DNA from: Verrucomicrobiota bacterium
GTDB lineage: Bacteria > Verrucomicrobiota > Verrucomicrobiia > Limisphaerales > UBA9464
Assembly (NCBI GenBank): GCA_947454705.1
Contig: CANGKZ010000010.1
Location: 98,740 to 162,739 of the forward strand
Direction: 5' to 3'
DNA length: 64,000 nucleotides
Shown in pieces: positions 1 to 9,101 of the stretch (positions are counted from its first letter, which is position 1; each line of letters begins with the position of its first letter). The position numbers and the translations under genes were made by a program. The notes beneath the pieces are model-generated. The model did not search any database and was not told the origin of the DNA. It saw only the letters and a program-made list of their open reading frames with translations.

Positions 1-879
1 CAGTTTTGATACATCGCGCACCTTGATTTCCATTTCGCTCAGGCGCTTGTCGGAAGGCCTATTGGTCTGACCGGAGAGGAGTTTGATCCACATCGTGTTC
101 AGCGGCATGTACACGGTGTTGTTCTTGATCCAGAAGGCGAATCCGCCTCGACGGTTGCCGTTCCATCCGCGCATGCGCTTGGGACCGGTGACGTTGTTGG
201 TGAGCCCTTTCGCGCGACGCTCCTCTTCCTCGGCCTTGCGCAGCAGACGCGCCTTGCGGTCGGAGTCGCTTTCGTACCGTTCGAACATGCCGATCACGGT
301 GAACGGGTAGCCATTGACCGTGAGGGTGCGGCCGATGGGGATGACTTCCTCGCCCGTTTCATCGGGATTGCCCCAGAGTTCGTCACGAATGCCGGTGCCG
401 ATCACACACACGGAGCGGGCGAGTTCATCGTCCACCTCGTTGAAGCAGCGCCCGTGCTCGAGTTTGTGCTCCATCATTTCCAACTGCACCGGCCAGACGC
501 CGGCGGTGGACCAGGTGCGCACGGACTTGCCGTTGGCGCCGATGGTCGGGGGCGGATCGAGCCGCATCTCGGGAGAAATCTTCAACACCTCGGGGGCGTT
601 GTTTTGGATCGCGTACACGTCGCCCAGAGTGACTCCGGTGGCGAAGTCGCGGAGGTGGCGTTGTTCTACCGGAACGGGCTGGGATTCGATGCGGAATTTT
701 TGCAGTCCGCCCACGGCCACCAAGGCTTCGCGGGATCCTTTTTCCATTCCCTCCACCAGGGCGCTCATGGCCACCAGAGAGGACACGCCCAGGATGATCC
801 CGAGCATGGTAAGCAGGCTCCGGAACTTGTGTGCCCAGATTTCCTTGAAGCCGACTGCGATGGCGTTCCAAAGGCCCAT
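1..879 (-). CDS. MacB-like ABC transporter permease, 3' end cut by the window edge
   Basis: The frame is open from an ATG at 879 to the left edge, giving 293 codons of N-terminal sequence. It opens with an amphipathic stretch and one membrane segment of the type LLTMLGIILGVSSLVAM, then a long extracytoplasmic region. That is the layout of the MacB/FtsX permease family, in which a periplasmic domain sits between TM1 and TM2-4. The later membrane segments lie outside the window. It is third in an operon with an adaptor and an ATPase, 62 bases after the ATPase stop. MacB of E. coli has ATPase and permease fused; here they are separate genes. Role: coupling ATP hydrolysis to export through a periplasmic adaptor. 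The substrate (macrolide, peptide, lipoprotein) cannot be told. Confidence 0.85.
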   Translation of the reverse strand, partial: MGLWNAIAVGFKEIWAHKFRSLLTMLGIILGVSSLVAMSALVEGMEKGSREALVAVGGLQKFRIESQPVPVEQRHLRDFATGVTLGDVYAIQNNAPEVLKISPEMRLDPPPTIGANGKSVRTWSTAGVWPVQLEMMEHKLEHGRCFNEVDDELARSVCVIGTGIRDELWGNPDETGEEVIPIGRTLTVNGYPFTVIGMFERYESDSDRKARLLRKAEEEERRAKGLTNNVTGPKRMRGWNGNRRGGFAFWIKNNTVYMPLNTMWIKLLSGQTNRPSDKRLSEMEIKVRDVSKL

Positions 880-941
880 GTCAGATCAAAACGATTCGAA
901 TCAATTCGAGTTCAGCTCAACTCAACTTCAACGCAACCAGA

Positions 942-1676
942 TCAATGAGCAGCTGCGGCACCGGCGCCGGCCACTTTGCGGTCCAGACCGGCGAGTCGTG
1001 CGTCCACCTTGTCGGCGATCTTTCCGTTGCGGATTTCGATACGACGCGGCGTGACGGCGGCGATTTCGGGGTTGTGCGTCACCAGCATCACGGTGCGCCC
1101 CTGACGGCTGAGGTTGCGGAAGAGTTCGAGAATGATTTCGCCAGTGTGGGTGTCGAGGTTGCCCGTGGGTTCATCGGCGAAGATGATCTTGGGATCGTTC
1201 ACCAGCGCCCGCGCGATGGCGACGCGCTGCTGCTGTCCACCGGAGAGCTGCGACGGACGATTCTTGAGGCGGTTTCCCAATTCCACGAGCTCCAGCGCCT
1301 TCAAGGCACGCTCGCGCCGTTCGCGTCCGCTGACGCCGGAGTAAATCATCGGGAGCTCCACGTTTTGAACCACGTTGAGCTTCGGGAGCAGATTGAAGAA
1401 CTGGAAGACGAAGCCGATTTTGCGGTTTCGAATTTGAGCCAGCTGACTGGTGGAGGCTTTTTGGATCTCCACGCCATCGAGCTTGATGGTGCCGCGGCTC
1501 GGGGAATCGAGGCAGCCGAGGATGTGCATCAGCGTGGACTTGCCGCTGCCGGAAGGTCCGATGATGGAGCAGAACTCGCCGGCTTCGATGTCGAGGGTGA
1601 CGTCGTCCAGCGCGCGGATCTCCTCGCCACCGAGGTGGTAGATCTTGCTGACGTTGCGGAGTTCGAGGAGGGCCAC
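942..1676 (-). CDS. ABC transporter ATP-binding protein, MacB/LolD type
   Basis: This 244-residue cytoplasmic ATPase has a Walker [10 protein letters not shown] near residue 40, the signature [15 protein letters not shown] near 144, and a Walker B region [12 protein letters not shown]. The EPTGNLD form is typical of the MacB/LolD/FtsE group of mechanotransmission ABC proteins rather than of nutrient importers. Length is normal for a stand-alone ATPase of this family. It lies 81 bases after the adaptor gene and 62 bases before the permease, all on the minus strand, so the three are probably one transcript. The C-terminus ends in an Ala-rich tail of about 20 residues without obvious function. 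Confidence 0.93.
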   Translation of the reverse strand: MALLELRNVSKIYHLGGEEIRALDDVTLDIEAGEFCSIIGPSGSGKSTLMHILGCLDSPSRGTIKLDGVEIQKASTSQLAQIRNRKIGFVFQFFNLLPKLNVVQNVELPMIYSGVSGRERRERALKALELVELGNRLKNRPSQLSGGQQQRVAIARALVNDPKIIFADEPTGNLDTHTGEIILELFRNLSRQGRTVMLVTHNPEIAAVTPRRIEIRNGKIADKVDARLAGLDRKVAGAGAAAAH

Positions 1677-1757
1677 GGGATCAGTGGGAAAAAAGACTTC
1701 AGAACCGAAGGAAACGAAATGAAACCAGGGCTCCGATCGGCGTTAGCTCAGCGCAAT

Positions 1758-2951
1758 TTAACGGGTCACCGTGGGCGACTTGGAGGTGGCCGGACCGGAA
1801 GCCGCCGGTTTGGGCGAGAATCCAGCGACCACCGGGGCGGCGGTGGCCTTGGCGTTCTTGGCCTTGTCTTCGAAGGCCACCACATCGCCCGCCTTCAACC
1901 CGCCGGTGACTTCGGCAAAGAAGTAATCGCTCACGCCGATGGTGATCACGCGTCGCTCCCATTCCTCGCCCGACTTCACCCAGGCGTAGCGTTCCTGCTG
2001 CTTGAGCTCGGGGTTGTACTCGGTGAACACGGCGGCGAGCGGAGCGGCCACCACGTTTTCAGCACTGGCCACGGGAATCGAAATGTTGGCGGTCATGCCC
2101 GGGCGGACCCGCTTGTCCACGTCCTTGAGCAGGATCCGGGCGGCGAAGCCCTTGATGTTGTTCTTGATCGTCGCCTGCGGGGCCACGCGCTCCACCTTGC
2201 CGATGATCTTCAACCCGGGAACCGCCTCGACGGTCACTTCCACGTCCTGGTTCATGTGGAGCCGGGTGACGTCCGCCTGATTGATGTGGGCGTTGATGAT
2301 GAGGTCGTTCAGGTTCGCGATCGTGAGAATCTCCGTACCAGAATTGAAACCACCGGAACCGCTGACCGCCTGTCCCACCGAGACCGGACGGGTGAGGACC
2401 GTGCAGTCGAAGGGTGCAGTCACGCGGGTTTTCAGGAGCTGGTATTCGATCAGGTCGAGCGCCTTCTGCGTGTTGCTGAGGCTGTTCTTGGCCAGGTCGA
2501 AGGTGGTGCGGGAGTCGTCATAGACTTCCTGGGCAACCAGGTGGCCTTTGAAAAGTTCCTCGGCGCGACGGAAATTTCGCTCGGCCTGCTCCAATTCGAG
2601 GCGGGAGCGTTCAATCGAATTCTTCTGGGAGCTCTGCTGGATGCGAAGATCGCGATCGTCGAGCTGGAACATGAGGTCGCCCTGCTTGACCGAATCACCT
2701 ACGTCCACGGGCAGCTTCTCAATCTTGCCGTTCACCTCGGGACGCACGCTGACCTGATCGGCAGGCACGATTTCACCCGCCGCGCTGACCGCGAAGCGGA
2801 TGTTGCGCGTCTCGACGGTCGCCTCGACCGGACGCGCATTGGCAGCGGCCGCAGCCTTGGTGGCCACCTGCTCCTGCTGCCAGCGCGTCCAGCCCACCCA
2901 GCCGCCTCCGCCCAAGATCAGGACGGCCAAAAGAATCCCCAGTGACTTCAT
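1758..2951 (-). CDS. HlyD/MacA-type periplasmic adaptor (membrane fusion protein)
   Basis: A protein of 397 residues with an N-terminal membrane anchor (ILLAVLILGGGGWVGW). It then has a lipoyl-like half motif, a coiled-coil hairpin around residues 90-160 rich in Arg/Glu/Gln, a second lipoyl half (LKTRVTAPFDCTVLTRPVSV) and beta-barrel and membrane-proximal domains. That order is standard for HlyD/RND-type adaptors that link an inner-membrane pump to a TolC-like channel. It is first in the operon with the MacB-like ATPase and permease. The ATG at 2951 gives a complete anchor directly. No outer-membrane channel gene is adjacent; the TolC at 19989-21317 belongs to another operon but could serve it (inference). 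Confidence 0.92.
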   Translation of the reverse strand: MKSLGILLAVLILGGGGWVGWTRWQQEQVATKAAAAANARPVEATVETRNIRFAVSAAGEIVPADQVSVRPEVNGKIEKLPVDVGDSVKQGDLMFQLDDRDLRIQQSSQKNSIERSRLELEQAERNFRRAEELFKGHLVAQEVYDDSRTTFDLAKNSLSNTQKALDLIEYQLLKTRVTAPFDCTVLTRPVSVGQAVSGSGGFNSGTEILTIANLNDLIINAHINQADVTRLHMNQDVEVTVEAVPGLKIIGKVERVAPQATIKNNIKGFAARILLKDVDKRVRPGMTANISIPVASAENVVAAPLAAVFTEYNPELKQQERYAWVKSGEEWERRVITIGVSDYFFAEVTGGLKAGDVVAFEDKAKNAKATAAPVVAGFSPKPAASGPATSKSPTVTR

Positions 2952-3001
2952 GCGTTGTTCCGAAGAAATACCATTAATACGTAGGCGTGCAATTCAGGAT
3001 T

Positions 3002-3035
3002 GCGACCGGGCATTGTGTTTTAACGTTCCGGTCGC
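3002..3035. promoter_or_regulatory. Inverted repeat between divergent adaptor and protease genes
   Basis: GCGACCGG at 3002-3009 and CCGGTCGC at 3028-3035 form a perfect 8-bp inverted repeat with an 18-base spacer. It lies in the 102-base gap between the divergent ATGs at 2951 and 3054, just upstream of the protease gene. It could be an operator or a leader hairpin; the sequence alone does not decide. Confidence 0.4.
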
Positions 3036-3053
3036 GATCGTCCTTAGACCGCA

Positions 3054-4313
3054 ATGCGTTCAAACGAATTCATCCCGATTTTAGCCGCAAGTCTGGTGAT
3101 TGCCCGCTGGGCTGCTGAAACCTTTCTGTCCGGGCTGAACCGGCGGCACGTAAACGCGCACGCCGGCGCGGTGCCGGAGGCGTTTCGTGACACCGTGGAT
3201 GCGCCGACCTACGCGCAATCCGTCGAGTACACGCTGACGAAGTCGCGATTCGGCATCCTGGAAGACACCTGGGGCACCTTGATTCTGCTGCTGGCCCTGT
3301 TCACCCCGGTGGTGCCGGGGGTGTTCTCCGCGTTTCGCGATCGTTTTGGGGACGGGGTGGTGACCGATGCCTGCTGGCTGTTTTCCGTGGGAATGCTGCT
3401 CTCGATCCCGGAACTGCCTTTCTCGTGGTGGCAGCAATTCCGCATTGAATCTCGGTTTGGCTTTAATCAGTCGACCCAGGGCACGTGGTGGATGGACCGG
3501 GTCAAGGGGCTGCTGCTGGGCGCGATTCTGGGCATTCCCCTGCTCATGCTGCTGCTGAAGCTGGTGAGCTGGCTCGGGGATTCGTGGTGGATCGCGGGAT
3601 GGGCCGTGATGCTCGGGTTCCAACTCCTGATGACCGTGCTGGCTCCGCTGGTGATCCTGCCGTTGTTCAACAAGCTCACTCCCCTTCCCGATGGCTCCCT
3701 GCGGGATCGGTTGCTGAAACTCGGCGAACGAACCGGATTTTCCGCGCGATCCATTTTGGTCATGGATGGAAGCCGTCGATCGAGCCACTCCAACGCGTTT
3801 TTTACCGGATTTGGTTCATTCCGGAAAATCGTCCTGTTCGACACGTTGATCAACCAGCTGACCGAGCCCGAGCTGGAAGCGGTGCTGGCGCACGAGGTGG
3901 GACACTACAAGCGCGGTCACATTCCCAAGATGCTGCTGGGGTCGGCGGCCATGACTTTCCTCGGGTTTGCCTGCGTGGCCTGGCTGGCGCGACAGCCGGA
4001 ATTCACCGGGGCGTTTGGTTTTCCTGCCGGATCCGGACTCGCTCCGGCGCTGCTTTGCTTCGGGCTGCTTGGCGGAACGGTCACCTTTTGGACCGGACCG
4101 TTGATGAATCGGTGGTCACGCAAACACGAATTCGAGGCCGATCGCTATGCGGCCGACGCCATGGGGGAAAATCAGTCTCTGATCGGCGCCCTGCGGAAAC
4201 TGTCCGAGAAGAATCTCTCCAATCTGACCCCGCATCCCCTGTTCAGCGCGTGGCACTACTCGCATCCGACGCTGGTGGAGCGGGAACAGGCGTTGGTCCC
4301 AGCGAAGGGGTGA
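3054..4313 (+). CDS. M48 family membrane metalloprotease (Ste24/CAAX-prenyl-protease-like)
   Basis: This 419-residue integral membrane protease has the zinc motif HEVGH at residues 280-284 (LAHEVGHYKRGH) and a downstream Glu in the segment KHEFEADRYA that supplies the third ligand in this family. Several hydrophobic segments precede and follow the motif, including about 79-98 and 160-215. The arrangement matches the Ste24-type M48A proteases rather than the short HtpX type. In bacteria these are thought to act in membrane protein quality control; a prenyl substrate is not implied. It stands alone, divergent from the MacA-like adaptor and convergent with the pilin-like gene. Confidence 0.93.
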   Translation: MRSNEFIPILAASLVIARWAAETFLSGLNRRHVNAHAGAVPEAFRDTVDAPTYAQSVEYTLTKSRFGILEDTWGTLILLLALFTPVVPGVFSAFRDRFGDGVVTDACWLFSVGMLLSIPELPFSWWQQFRIESRFGFNQSTQGTWWMDRVKGLLLGAILGIPLLMLLLKLVSWLGDSWWIAGWAVMLGFQLLMTVLAPLVILPLFNKLTPLPDGSLRDRLLKLGERTGFSARSILVMDGSRRSSHSNAFFTGFGSFRKIVLFDTLINQLTEPELEAVLAHEVGHYKRGHIPKMLLGSAAMTFLGFACVAWLARQPEFTGAFGFPAGSGLAPALLCFGLLGGTVTFWTGPLMNRWSRKHEFEADRYAADAMGENQSLIGALRKLSEKNLSNLTPHPLFSAWHYSHPTLVEREQALVPAKG

Positions 4314-4364
4314 TCGCATCGTTGCGCACCTGCAGTTCCGTTCCATGTGCAGGCTTGCAACCGG

Positions 4365-4505
4365 GCAACGACGACGCTTGCGCTGGTCGTTTTGAAGTAT
4401 CGGCAGAGCGGCAGCTCTGCCCTACCCCACGACGGTAGGGCGGTGTTGCTGCGCCGCCGTAACTGTACTCCCCTTCAACGCTTCAACTTTTCGACCCTTC
4501 AACTT
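4365..4505 (+). repeat. Interspersed structured repeat (family C) plus TTCAAC-rich tract (family D)
   Basis: From 4365 the sequence matches two other places in the window, 43323 onward and the reverse strand of 58454-58515. The shared flank is GCAACGACGnCGCTnnCGCTGG followed by TCGTTTTGAAGTATCGGC. A hairpin with stem GGCAGAGC (4402-4409) and GCTCTGCC (4414-4421) follows. A second GC-rich stem region continues to about 4462. At 4470-4505 there is a TTCAACGCTTCAAC...CCTTCAAC tract of a kind also seen at 43426-43470, 49612-49649 and 58238-58271. No coding function is seen. Confidence 0.7.
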
Positions 4506-4520
4506 CCGCGCGTAGGCCGA

Positions 4521-4557
4521 AAAAAAGTCCGAAGCGCGTTACGCTTCGGACTCTTTT
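4521..4557. terminator. Bidirectional intrinsic terminator
   Basis: A perfect 10-bp stem, GTCCGAAGCG (4527-4536) and CGCTTCGGAC (4542-4551), has a 5-base loop. It is followed on the plus strand by TCTTTT and on the minus strand by a run of T (AAAAAA at 4521-4526). It lies between the convergent M48 protease and pilin-like genes and can serve both. Confidence 0.9.
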
Positions 4558-4608
4558 CGCCTTTTGCCTTTTTACTTTTGCCTTCGGCGCCCGGGGCCGC
4601 CGCTCGCG

Positions 4609-5040
4609 TCACTTGTCGGGGATCGTGATCACGGCGCCGGCCTCGATGGTCATCTTCGACATCTTCAGGCGCGACGGGGTGGTGGCGGTGGGCTGCTGGC
4701 CGACGGGATTGATGTTGTAAGTCTCACCCACCACCGCAGGCGGGAACTTTCCGTTCTGGAAATAAGGCGAGAGGTCGGTCTCGGTCGGGGTCTCGTTGTC
4801 GCCCTTTTTGTGCTCGGCGGCCCAGAGCTGCTTCTGGTTATCGATGACCCGCAGGTTCTGGATGATGCTGTTGTAGCGCGCCGTGGCCAGGGAACCGTTG
4901 ATGTTGGGGATCGCCACCATCGCCAGGAGGCCAATGATCATGATGACGATCATGATCTCGATCAGGGTGAACCCGGAGCGGAGACCCGTAAGCCGGCGGT
5001 TGCGGGAATCGGGGCGGTTCGTGCGGAGATTCAAGTGCAT
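4609..5040 (-). CDS. Type IV pilin / type II secretion pseudopilin-like protein
   Basis: A small protein of 143 residues with the prepilin peptidase site RSGFTLIEIM near residue 22 and the hydrophobic helix IVIMIIGLLAMVAIPNI. This is the N-methylation leader of type IV pilins and pseudopilins, with the conserved Glu at +5. The rest is a short globular domain (SLATARYNSIIQNLRVIDNQ onward) ending in a small beta-like tail. I chose the ATG at 5040 because it gives a normal-length basic leader; a start at 5139 would add 33 proline-rich residues. No other pilus or secretion genes are adjacent, so it is an orphan pilin-like gene. The machine it serves is not visible here. Confidence 0.85.
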   Translation of the reverse strand: MHLNLRTNRPDSRNRRLTGLRSGFTLIEIMIVIMIIGLLAMVAIPNINGSLATARYNSIIQNLRVIDNQKQLWAAEHKKGDNETPTETDLSPYFQNGKFPPAVVGETYNINPVGQQPTATTPSRLKMSKMTIEAGAVITIPDK

Positions 5041-5266
5041 GGTGTCGTGAATTAAAGCTGGTCCCGAGGGGCCTGGAGAACAAACACCACCGCGACCAAA
5101 AGGTTGCGGACGAAGGGGTGTCCCCGGACTCGGATACATCGGGCGAACCAGGAAACGGTAACGCGGGCGGCTTCGGATTCAATGGCCATTTCCGCACGAA
5201 CCCCTCCGCGGAAACCAGATGGTGGTTGTGGACACCCCGGGGCATCGCTATTTCCTCCACGCCGCA

Positions 5267-7327
5267 ATGTCCTCGTCCCCGTCGTCATCCGCCAAATCCT
5301 TTCAGCGCGTCTCCGCGCCGACGCCGCTGTCCTGGCGGCTGTGGCTGGCCGTGTCGGCCGGGGCCACGCTCGCAGGACTCGGGCTCTCGGCCTTGGGCCG
5401 TCTCGACCGCGGAGGATACAGCGTCGCACTCGCCCTGGCCGTCCTGGCTTTTGGCAATCTTTGGGGACACGAACTCCGCGCCTCGCTCCACCACGCGACT
5501 TCCCGCGTCCGCCGATGGCGTCGCCCCGCACCCCTTGGGTTCCTGATCCTGTTCGCCGCGGTCGGCCTGGGCGGGGCCATGCACGCGCCGGTGAATTACG
5601 ATACCCTGTGGTACCGGCTCCCCCGCGTGCTGCATTGGCTGGCCGACGGCCGCTGGCACTGGATCGACACCCAGGAGCTTCGACTCAATGTCATCTCCAC
5701 CGGTATGGAATGGCTTTGGGCCCCGCTGGTCGCCGCCACGAAGTCGGATCGACTGCTCTTCCTCCCGAATTGGATCAGCTTTGCCCTGCTCCCGGGCGCG
5801 GTGTTCAGCACGTTCGTCCGCCTCGGAGTCTCCCCGCGCACCGCGTGGTGGTGGATGTGGCTGCTCCCCGCAGGATGGATCTACGCGTTCCAAGCGGGCA
5901 GCGCCGGCAACGACGCCTATTCCACCGTGTACGCGTTGCTGATGGTTAATATGGCGCTGCGTTCCCGGACGCCGGGCCGCGAATCCGACTGGCACTGGGC
6001 CATGCTCGCCGTGGCCCTGCTCACCAACGCCAAACAGAGCAATGCCCCACTCGGCCTTCTTTGGCTGATGGCCGCACTGCCGGGATGGCGCATCGCCGTC
6101 CAGCGGCCCTGGACCACGCTCGGCGTGGCGGTTTGCGGAGCCCTGGTGTCGATGATTCCCACCACCGCGTTGAACTTGCACCACACCGGGAACTGGATGG
6201 GCTGGTCGCGGGAGCAACAAATCTGGGTTCCGTTCAAACCCTGGGTGGCGGTGATCACCAACACGGTTCTCATTTCGATCCACAACCTGCTGCCACCCAT
6301 CGTCCCCGGAACCGGGGCCTGGAACGCGTGGATGGCCCATCTTTCCGATCCGGCAACGTCCCTGGGACAGCACCTCCGCGGCTTCGAATTCTTTGGGCAC
6401 ATCCCCCAGGCCATCACCGAGGCCCGCGCAGGTTTGGGTCCCGTGTTGGTCCTTTTGGCGGGCTGGATTGCCGGAGCGCGCGTCTTTGGAAAATCGAAGC
6501 CTTCGCTCCGAACCCAATCGATCCGGCAATCCACCCGATGGATCCGGTGGTCGTTGTGGCCGGTGTTGGTGTTGTTTCTTTCCACCATGGGATGCCGCGA
6601 ACCGGCGCGCTACCTGGCCACCTACTACCCGTTCCTGCTGGTGTTCGCCCTCGGGGCCACGGCTCCGCTGGGCCTGTTGAGAAGCCCTGCGTGGCGACGG
6701 GCCGTCACGGGCACCATTGCCGTTTCGATCCTGCTCGTGCTGGTGTCGCGGCAGCGTCCGATCCTCACCACGCCCGGCGTGACCGGATGGCTGGCGGAAC
6801 ACGCTCCGTTCGGGCGCAACCTCTGGGCCAAGATCCAACGGAAACAGGAAGACCACCTCGCCGAAGGCAACCGGCTGGAACCGGTGCTGGACGCCGTCCG
6901 AAACGAACGCGTCATCGGATTCGCGGCCAAATCCACCGGGGAAGTCCGGCTCTGGGAACCCATGGGAACTCGCCGCGTGGTGCACGTGCCGCCGCATGTC
7001 ACGGCGGATCAAATTCGGTCCCAGGGGGTCCGCCGGGTCATCGTCAATGACATCGCCGCCGTCGAAGAGGGAGACCGCGATGGAATGGAATGGGCGCGAA
7101 AACGCGGTGGAATCGTGGTGACCGCCTATCCGCTCTCCACCACCGAAGCCGCCGCCCGGTCGGCCCGGGGGGAGACCCTCGACCTCGAAGGCCTCGCCCG
7201 CGGACGCGCCAAGCCGGGCGAGACTCCGCCGGTGGACAATTTGTACGTGGTGGATCTGACCGAGTCGGTTCCAGCCAAGGCCAGTGTTCCAAGAACGCGA
7301 CTTGAACCCCCGGCACTGCGCCAGTAA
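5267..7327 (+). CDS. Multi-span membrane protein, GT39/ArnT-like glycosyltransferase family
   Basis: A 686-residue protein with about ten or more hydrophobic segments and a hydrophilic C-terminal third. Near the start of the first extracytoplasmic loop it has NYDTLWYRLPRVLHWLADG, with an acidic residue of the kind GT-C transferases use to bind a lipid-linked sugar donor. The family is a call from architecture. It has a clear paralog four genes on (9102-10997), sharing NYDxLxYRxPRVLxWLAxGRWHW and the GSxGND motif. The start at 5267 (MSSSPSSSAK) is preferred over 5219 because the upstream residues do not resemble a membrane protein N-terminus. It heads an operon with a GT2 enzyme and a methyltransferase, which suggests a role in surface glycan or lipid-linked sugar assembly. 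Confidence 0.75.
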   Translation: MSSSPSSSAKSFQRVSAPTPLSWRLWLAVSAGATLAGLGLSALGRLDRGGYSVALALAVLAFGNLWGHELRASLHHATSRVRRWRRPAPLGFLILFAAVGLGGAMHAPVNYDTLWYRLPRVLHWLADGRWHWIDTQELRLNVISTGMEWLWAPLVAATKSDRLLFLPNWISFALLPGAVFSTFVRLGVSPRTAWWWMWLLPAGWIYAFQAGSAGNDAYSTVYALLMVNMALRSRTPGRESDWHWAMLAVALLTNAKQSNAPLGLLWLMAALPGWRIAVQRPWTTLGVAVCGALVSMIPTTALNLHHTGNWMGWSREQQIWVPFKPWVAVITNTVLISIHNLLPPIVPGTGAWNAWMAHLSDPATSLGQHLRGFEFFGHIPQAITEARAGLGPVLVLLAGWIAGARVFGKSKPSLRTQSIRQSTRWIRWSLWPVLVLFLSTMGCREPARYLATYYPFLLVFALGATAPLGLLRSPAWRRAVTGTIAVSILLVLVSRQRPILTTPGVTGWLAEHAPFGRNLWAKIQRKQEDHLAEGNRLEPVLDAVRNERVIGFAAKSTGEVRLWEPMGTRRVVHVPPHVTADQIRSQGVRRVIVNDIAAVEEGDRDGMEWARKRGGIVVTAYPLSTTEAAARSARGETLDLEGLARGRAKPGETPPVDNLYVVDLTESVPAKASVPRTRLEPPALRQ

Positions 7328-7349
7328 CACTCCCGAAGATTTTTTACTC

Positions 7350-8543
7350 ATGCCGGCCGACCTAGAGCTGACCATCGTGATGCCCTGCCTCAATGAGGCG
7401 GAAACCCTGGCCCGTTGCATCGAGAAGGCCCTCGCGGGCATTGCCGCTGCCGGGGTCACCGGCGAGGTCCTCATTGCAGACAACGGAAGCACCGACGGCT
7501 CGATCGAAATCGCCGAGCGCCTCGGAGCCCGGGTGGAACGCGTCACCGCCAAGGGCTACGGCAACGCCCTCCGGGGTGGTATCGCCGCCGCCCGCGGACG
7601 CTGGATCATCATGGGGGACTCGGACGACAGCTACGATTTCTCCAACATCAAGGGCTTCGTGGACAAACTCCGCGAAGGCTACGATCTGGTGATGGGCTGC
7701 CGCCTCCCGAACGGCGGAGGCACCATCAACCCCGGCGCGATGCCCTGGAAGAACCGCTGGATCGGCAATCCGTCGCTCTCGTTCCTCGGTCGGTTGTTCT
7801 TCAAGACCCCGATTCACGATTTCCACTGCGGCATGCGCGGGTTCTCGGCCGACGGCTACCGTCGCATGGACCTCAAGACCACCGGCATGGAGTTCGCCTC
7901 GGAAATGGTCATGAAGGCCACCATCAAGGGCCTGCGGATCACCGAAGTTCCCATCACGCTGTTCAAGGACGGCCGCAACCGTCCCCCGCATCTGAAGCCC
8001 TGGCGCGACGGATGGCGCCACCTGCGCTTCATGCTGATCTATTCGCCGAAGTGGCTCTTCCTGCTGCCCGGCACCCTGCTCTTCCTCACCGGAGCCGCCG
8101 GACTCGGTGTGCTCAGCTACTCGCCGATGCAGATCGGACGGATCCACCTCGACGTCGGCGCGCAGCTCAGCGCGGGGCTCTGGATGGTCCTCGGGGCACA
8201 GTTCATCTCCCTCGCCTTTTTCACCAAGGTCTTTGCGGTCAATGAAGGGCTCCTCAATGCCGACACCGGCTTCACCAGCCTGATCCGCCGCTTTACCCTG
8301 GAGCGCGGATTGATCGTGGGTCTGCTGACCGCGCTGATTGGAATCGGATTGTTCCTCCGGGCCGTGATGGTCTGGAAGGCGGCCAACTTCGGGGTGATCG
8401 ACTACGCCGACAACGTCCGCCGGCTGATCCCCGCAGCGATTCTGGTCATCCTCGGATTGCAGCTCATCTCGAGCAGCTTCTTCATGGGAGTGCTCGGCCT
8501 GAAGACCGCAGGAAAACCCGCCGCGCCCGCTCCCCGCGCATGA
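7350..8543 (+). CDS. GT2-family glycosyltransferase with C-terminal membrane domain
   Basis: A protein of 397 residues. Residues 1-230 are a GT-A fold: LTIVMPCLNEAETLARCIEK at the N-terminus, then EVLIADNGSTDGS, and the metal-binding motif as GDSDDSYDF. The C-terminal 160 residues hold four hydrophobic segments. This resembles polyprenyl-phosphate glycosyltransferases (dolichol-phosphate glucose/mannose synthase type), which pass a sugar from a nucleotide donor to a lipid carrier for GT-C enzymes. That would fit the two GT-C-like proteins flanking it (inference). The ATG at 7350 lies 22 bases after the previous stop. The frame is open back to 7284, but that extension lies inside the previous gene and has no GT2 features. 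Confidence 0.88.
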   Translation: MPADLELTIVMPCLNEAETLARCIEKALAGIAAAGVTGEVLIADNGSTDGSIEIAERLGARVERVTAKGYGNALRGGIAAARGRWIIMGDSDDSYDFSNIKGFVDKLREGYDLVMGCRLPNGGGTINPGAMPWKNRWIGNPSLSFLGRLFFKTPIHDFHCGMRGFSADGYRRMDLKTTGMEFASEMVMKATIKGLRITEVPITLFKDGRNRPPHLKPWRDGWRHLRFMLIYSPKWLFLLPGTLLFLTGAAGLGVLSYSPMQIGRIHLDVGAQLSAGLWMVLGAQFISLAFFTKVFAVNEGLLNADTGFTSLIRRFTLERGLIVGLLTALIGIGLFLRAVMVWKAANFGVIDYADNVRRLIPAAILVILGLQLISSSFFMGVLGLKTAGKPAAPAPRA

Positions 8544-9097
8544 CCTTCCTGGATCGGTTCATCCAAAACTGGCGCGTTCGCACCGCGTCCCGGTTCATCA
8601 TTCACGGGATGAAGGTGCTGGACCTCGGCAGTGCCGATGGCGTGCTGCTCGATTACTCGGGCATTTGCGGTCCCGGCAGCATGGGGATTGATCCCACGCT
8701 CCCGGCCCCGGCCAAGACCGCGGGGGGCCATCAGCTTGTTCCTGGTTTTTTCCCTCAGGATCTCCCGCCCGGCCGCCCGTTCGATGCCATCGCCATGCTC
8801 GCGGTGCTCGAACATTTCCCCAACGATCAGCACGCGATTTTGGCCGACGGCATTGCCAAGCACCTGCGTCCCGGTGGACTGCTGGTGATCACGGTTCCTT
8901 CCGCCGCCGTGGATCACATTCTCAAGGTCCTCACCACCCTGCGGCTCATCCATGGCATGTCCCTGGAGGAACACCACGGGTACGACACCTCGATGACCGC
9001 GCAGATCTTCTGCCCCCCGCGGTTCCGATTGCTGAAGCACGAGAAATTCCAGCTCGGGCTGAACAATCTGTTCGTCTTCGAACGCCTGGCTTCCTGA
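8540..9097 (+). CDS. SAM-dependent methyltransferase (class I)
   Basis: This 185-residue protein has the SAM-binding motif I as MKVLDLGSADGVLLDYSG, a motif II region FDAIAMLAVLEHFPN, and motif III LRPGGLLVITVPS. That pattern is the Methyltransf_11/23 type often found with glycan genes. Its start overlaps the end of the GT2 gene by 4 bases (ATGA), indicating translational coupling. The acceptor is unknown; methylation of a sugar or lipid intermediate of the operon's product is the natural guess. Confidence 0.88.
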   Translation: MTFLDRFIQNWRVRTASRFIIHGMKVLDLGSADGVLLDYSGICGPGSMGIDPTLPAPAKTAGGHQLVPGFFPQDLPPGRPFDAIAMLAVLEHFPNDQHAILADGIAKHLRPGGLLVITVPSAAVDHILKVLTTLRLIHGMSLEEHHGYDTSMTAQIFCPPRFRLLKHEKFQLGLNNLFVFERLAS

Positions 9098-9101
9098 TCC
9101 C

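Noticed and set aside
7284..7349. A stretch near the GT junction (GACTTGAACCCCCGGC) that looks like part of a tRNA T-arm
   Set aside because: No pairing arms, anticodon stem or acceptor stem could be built around it, and it lies inside the end of a coding gene.
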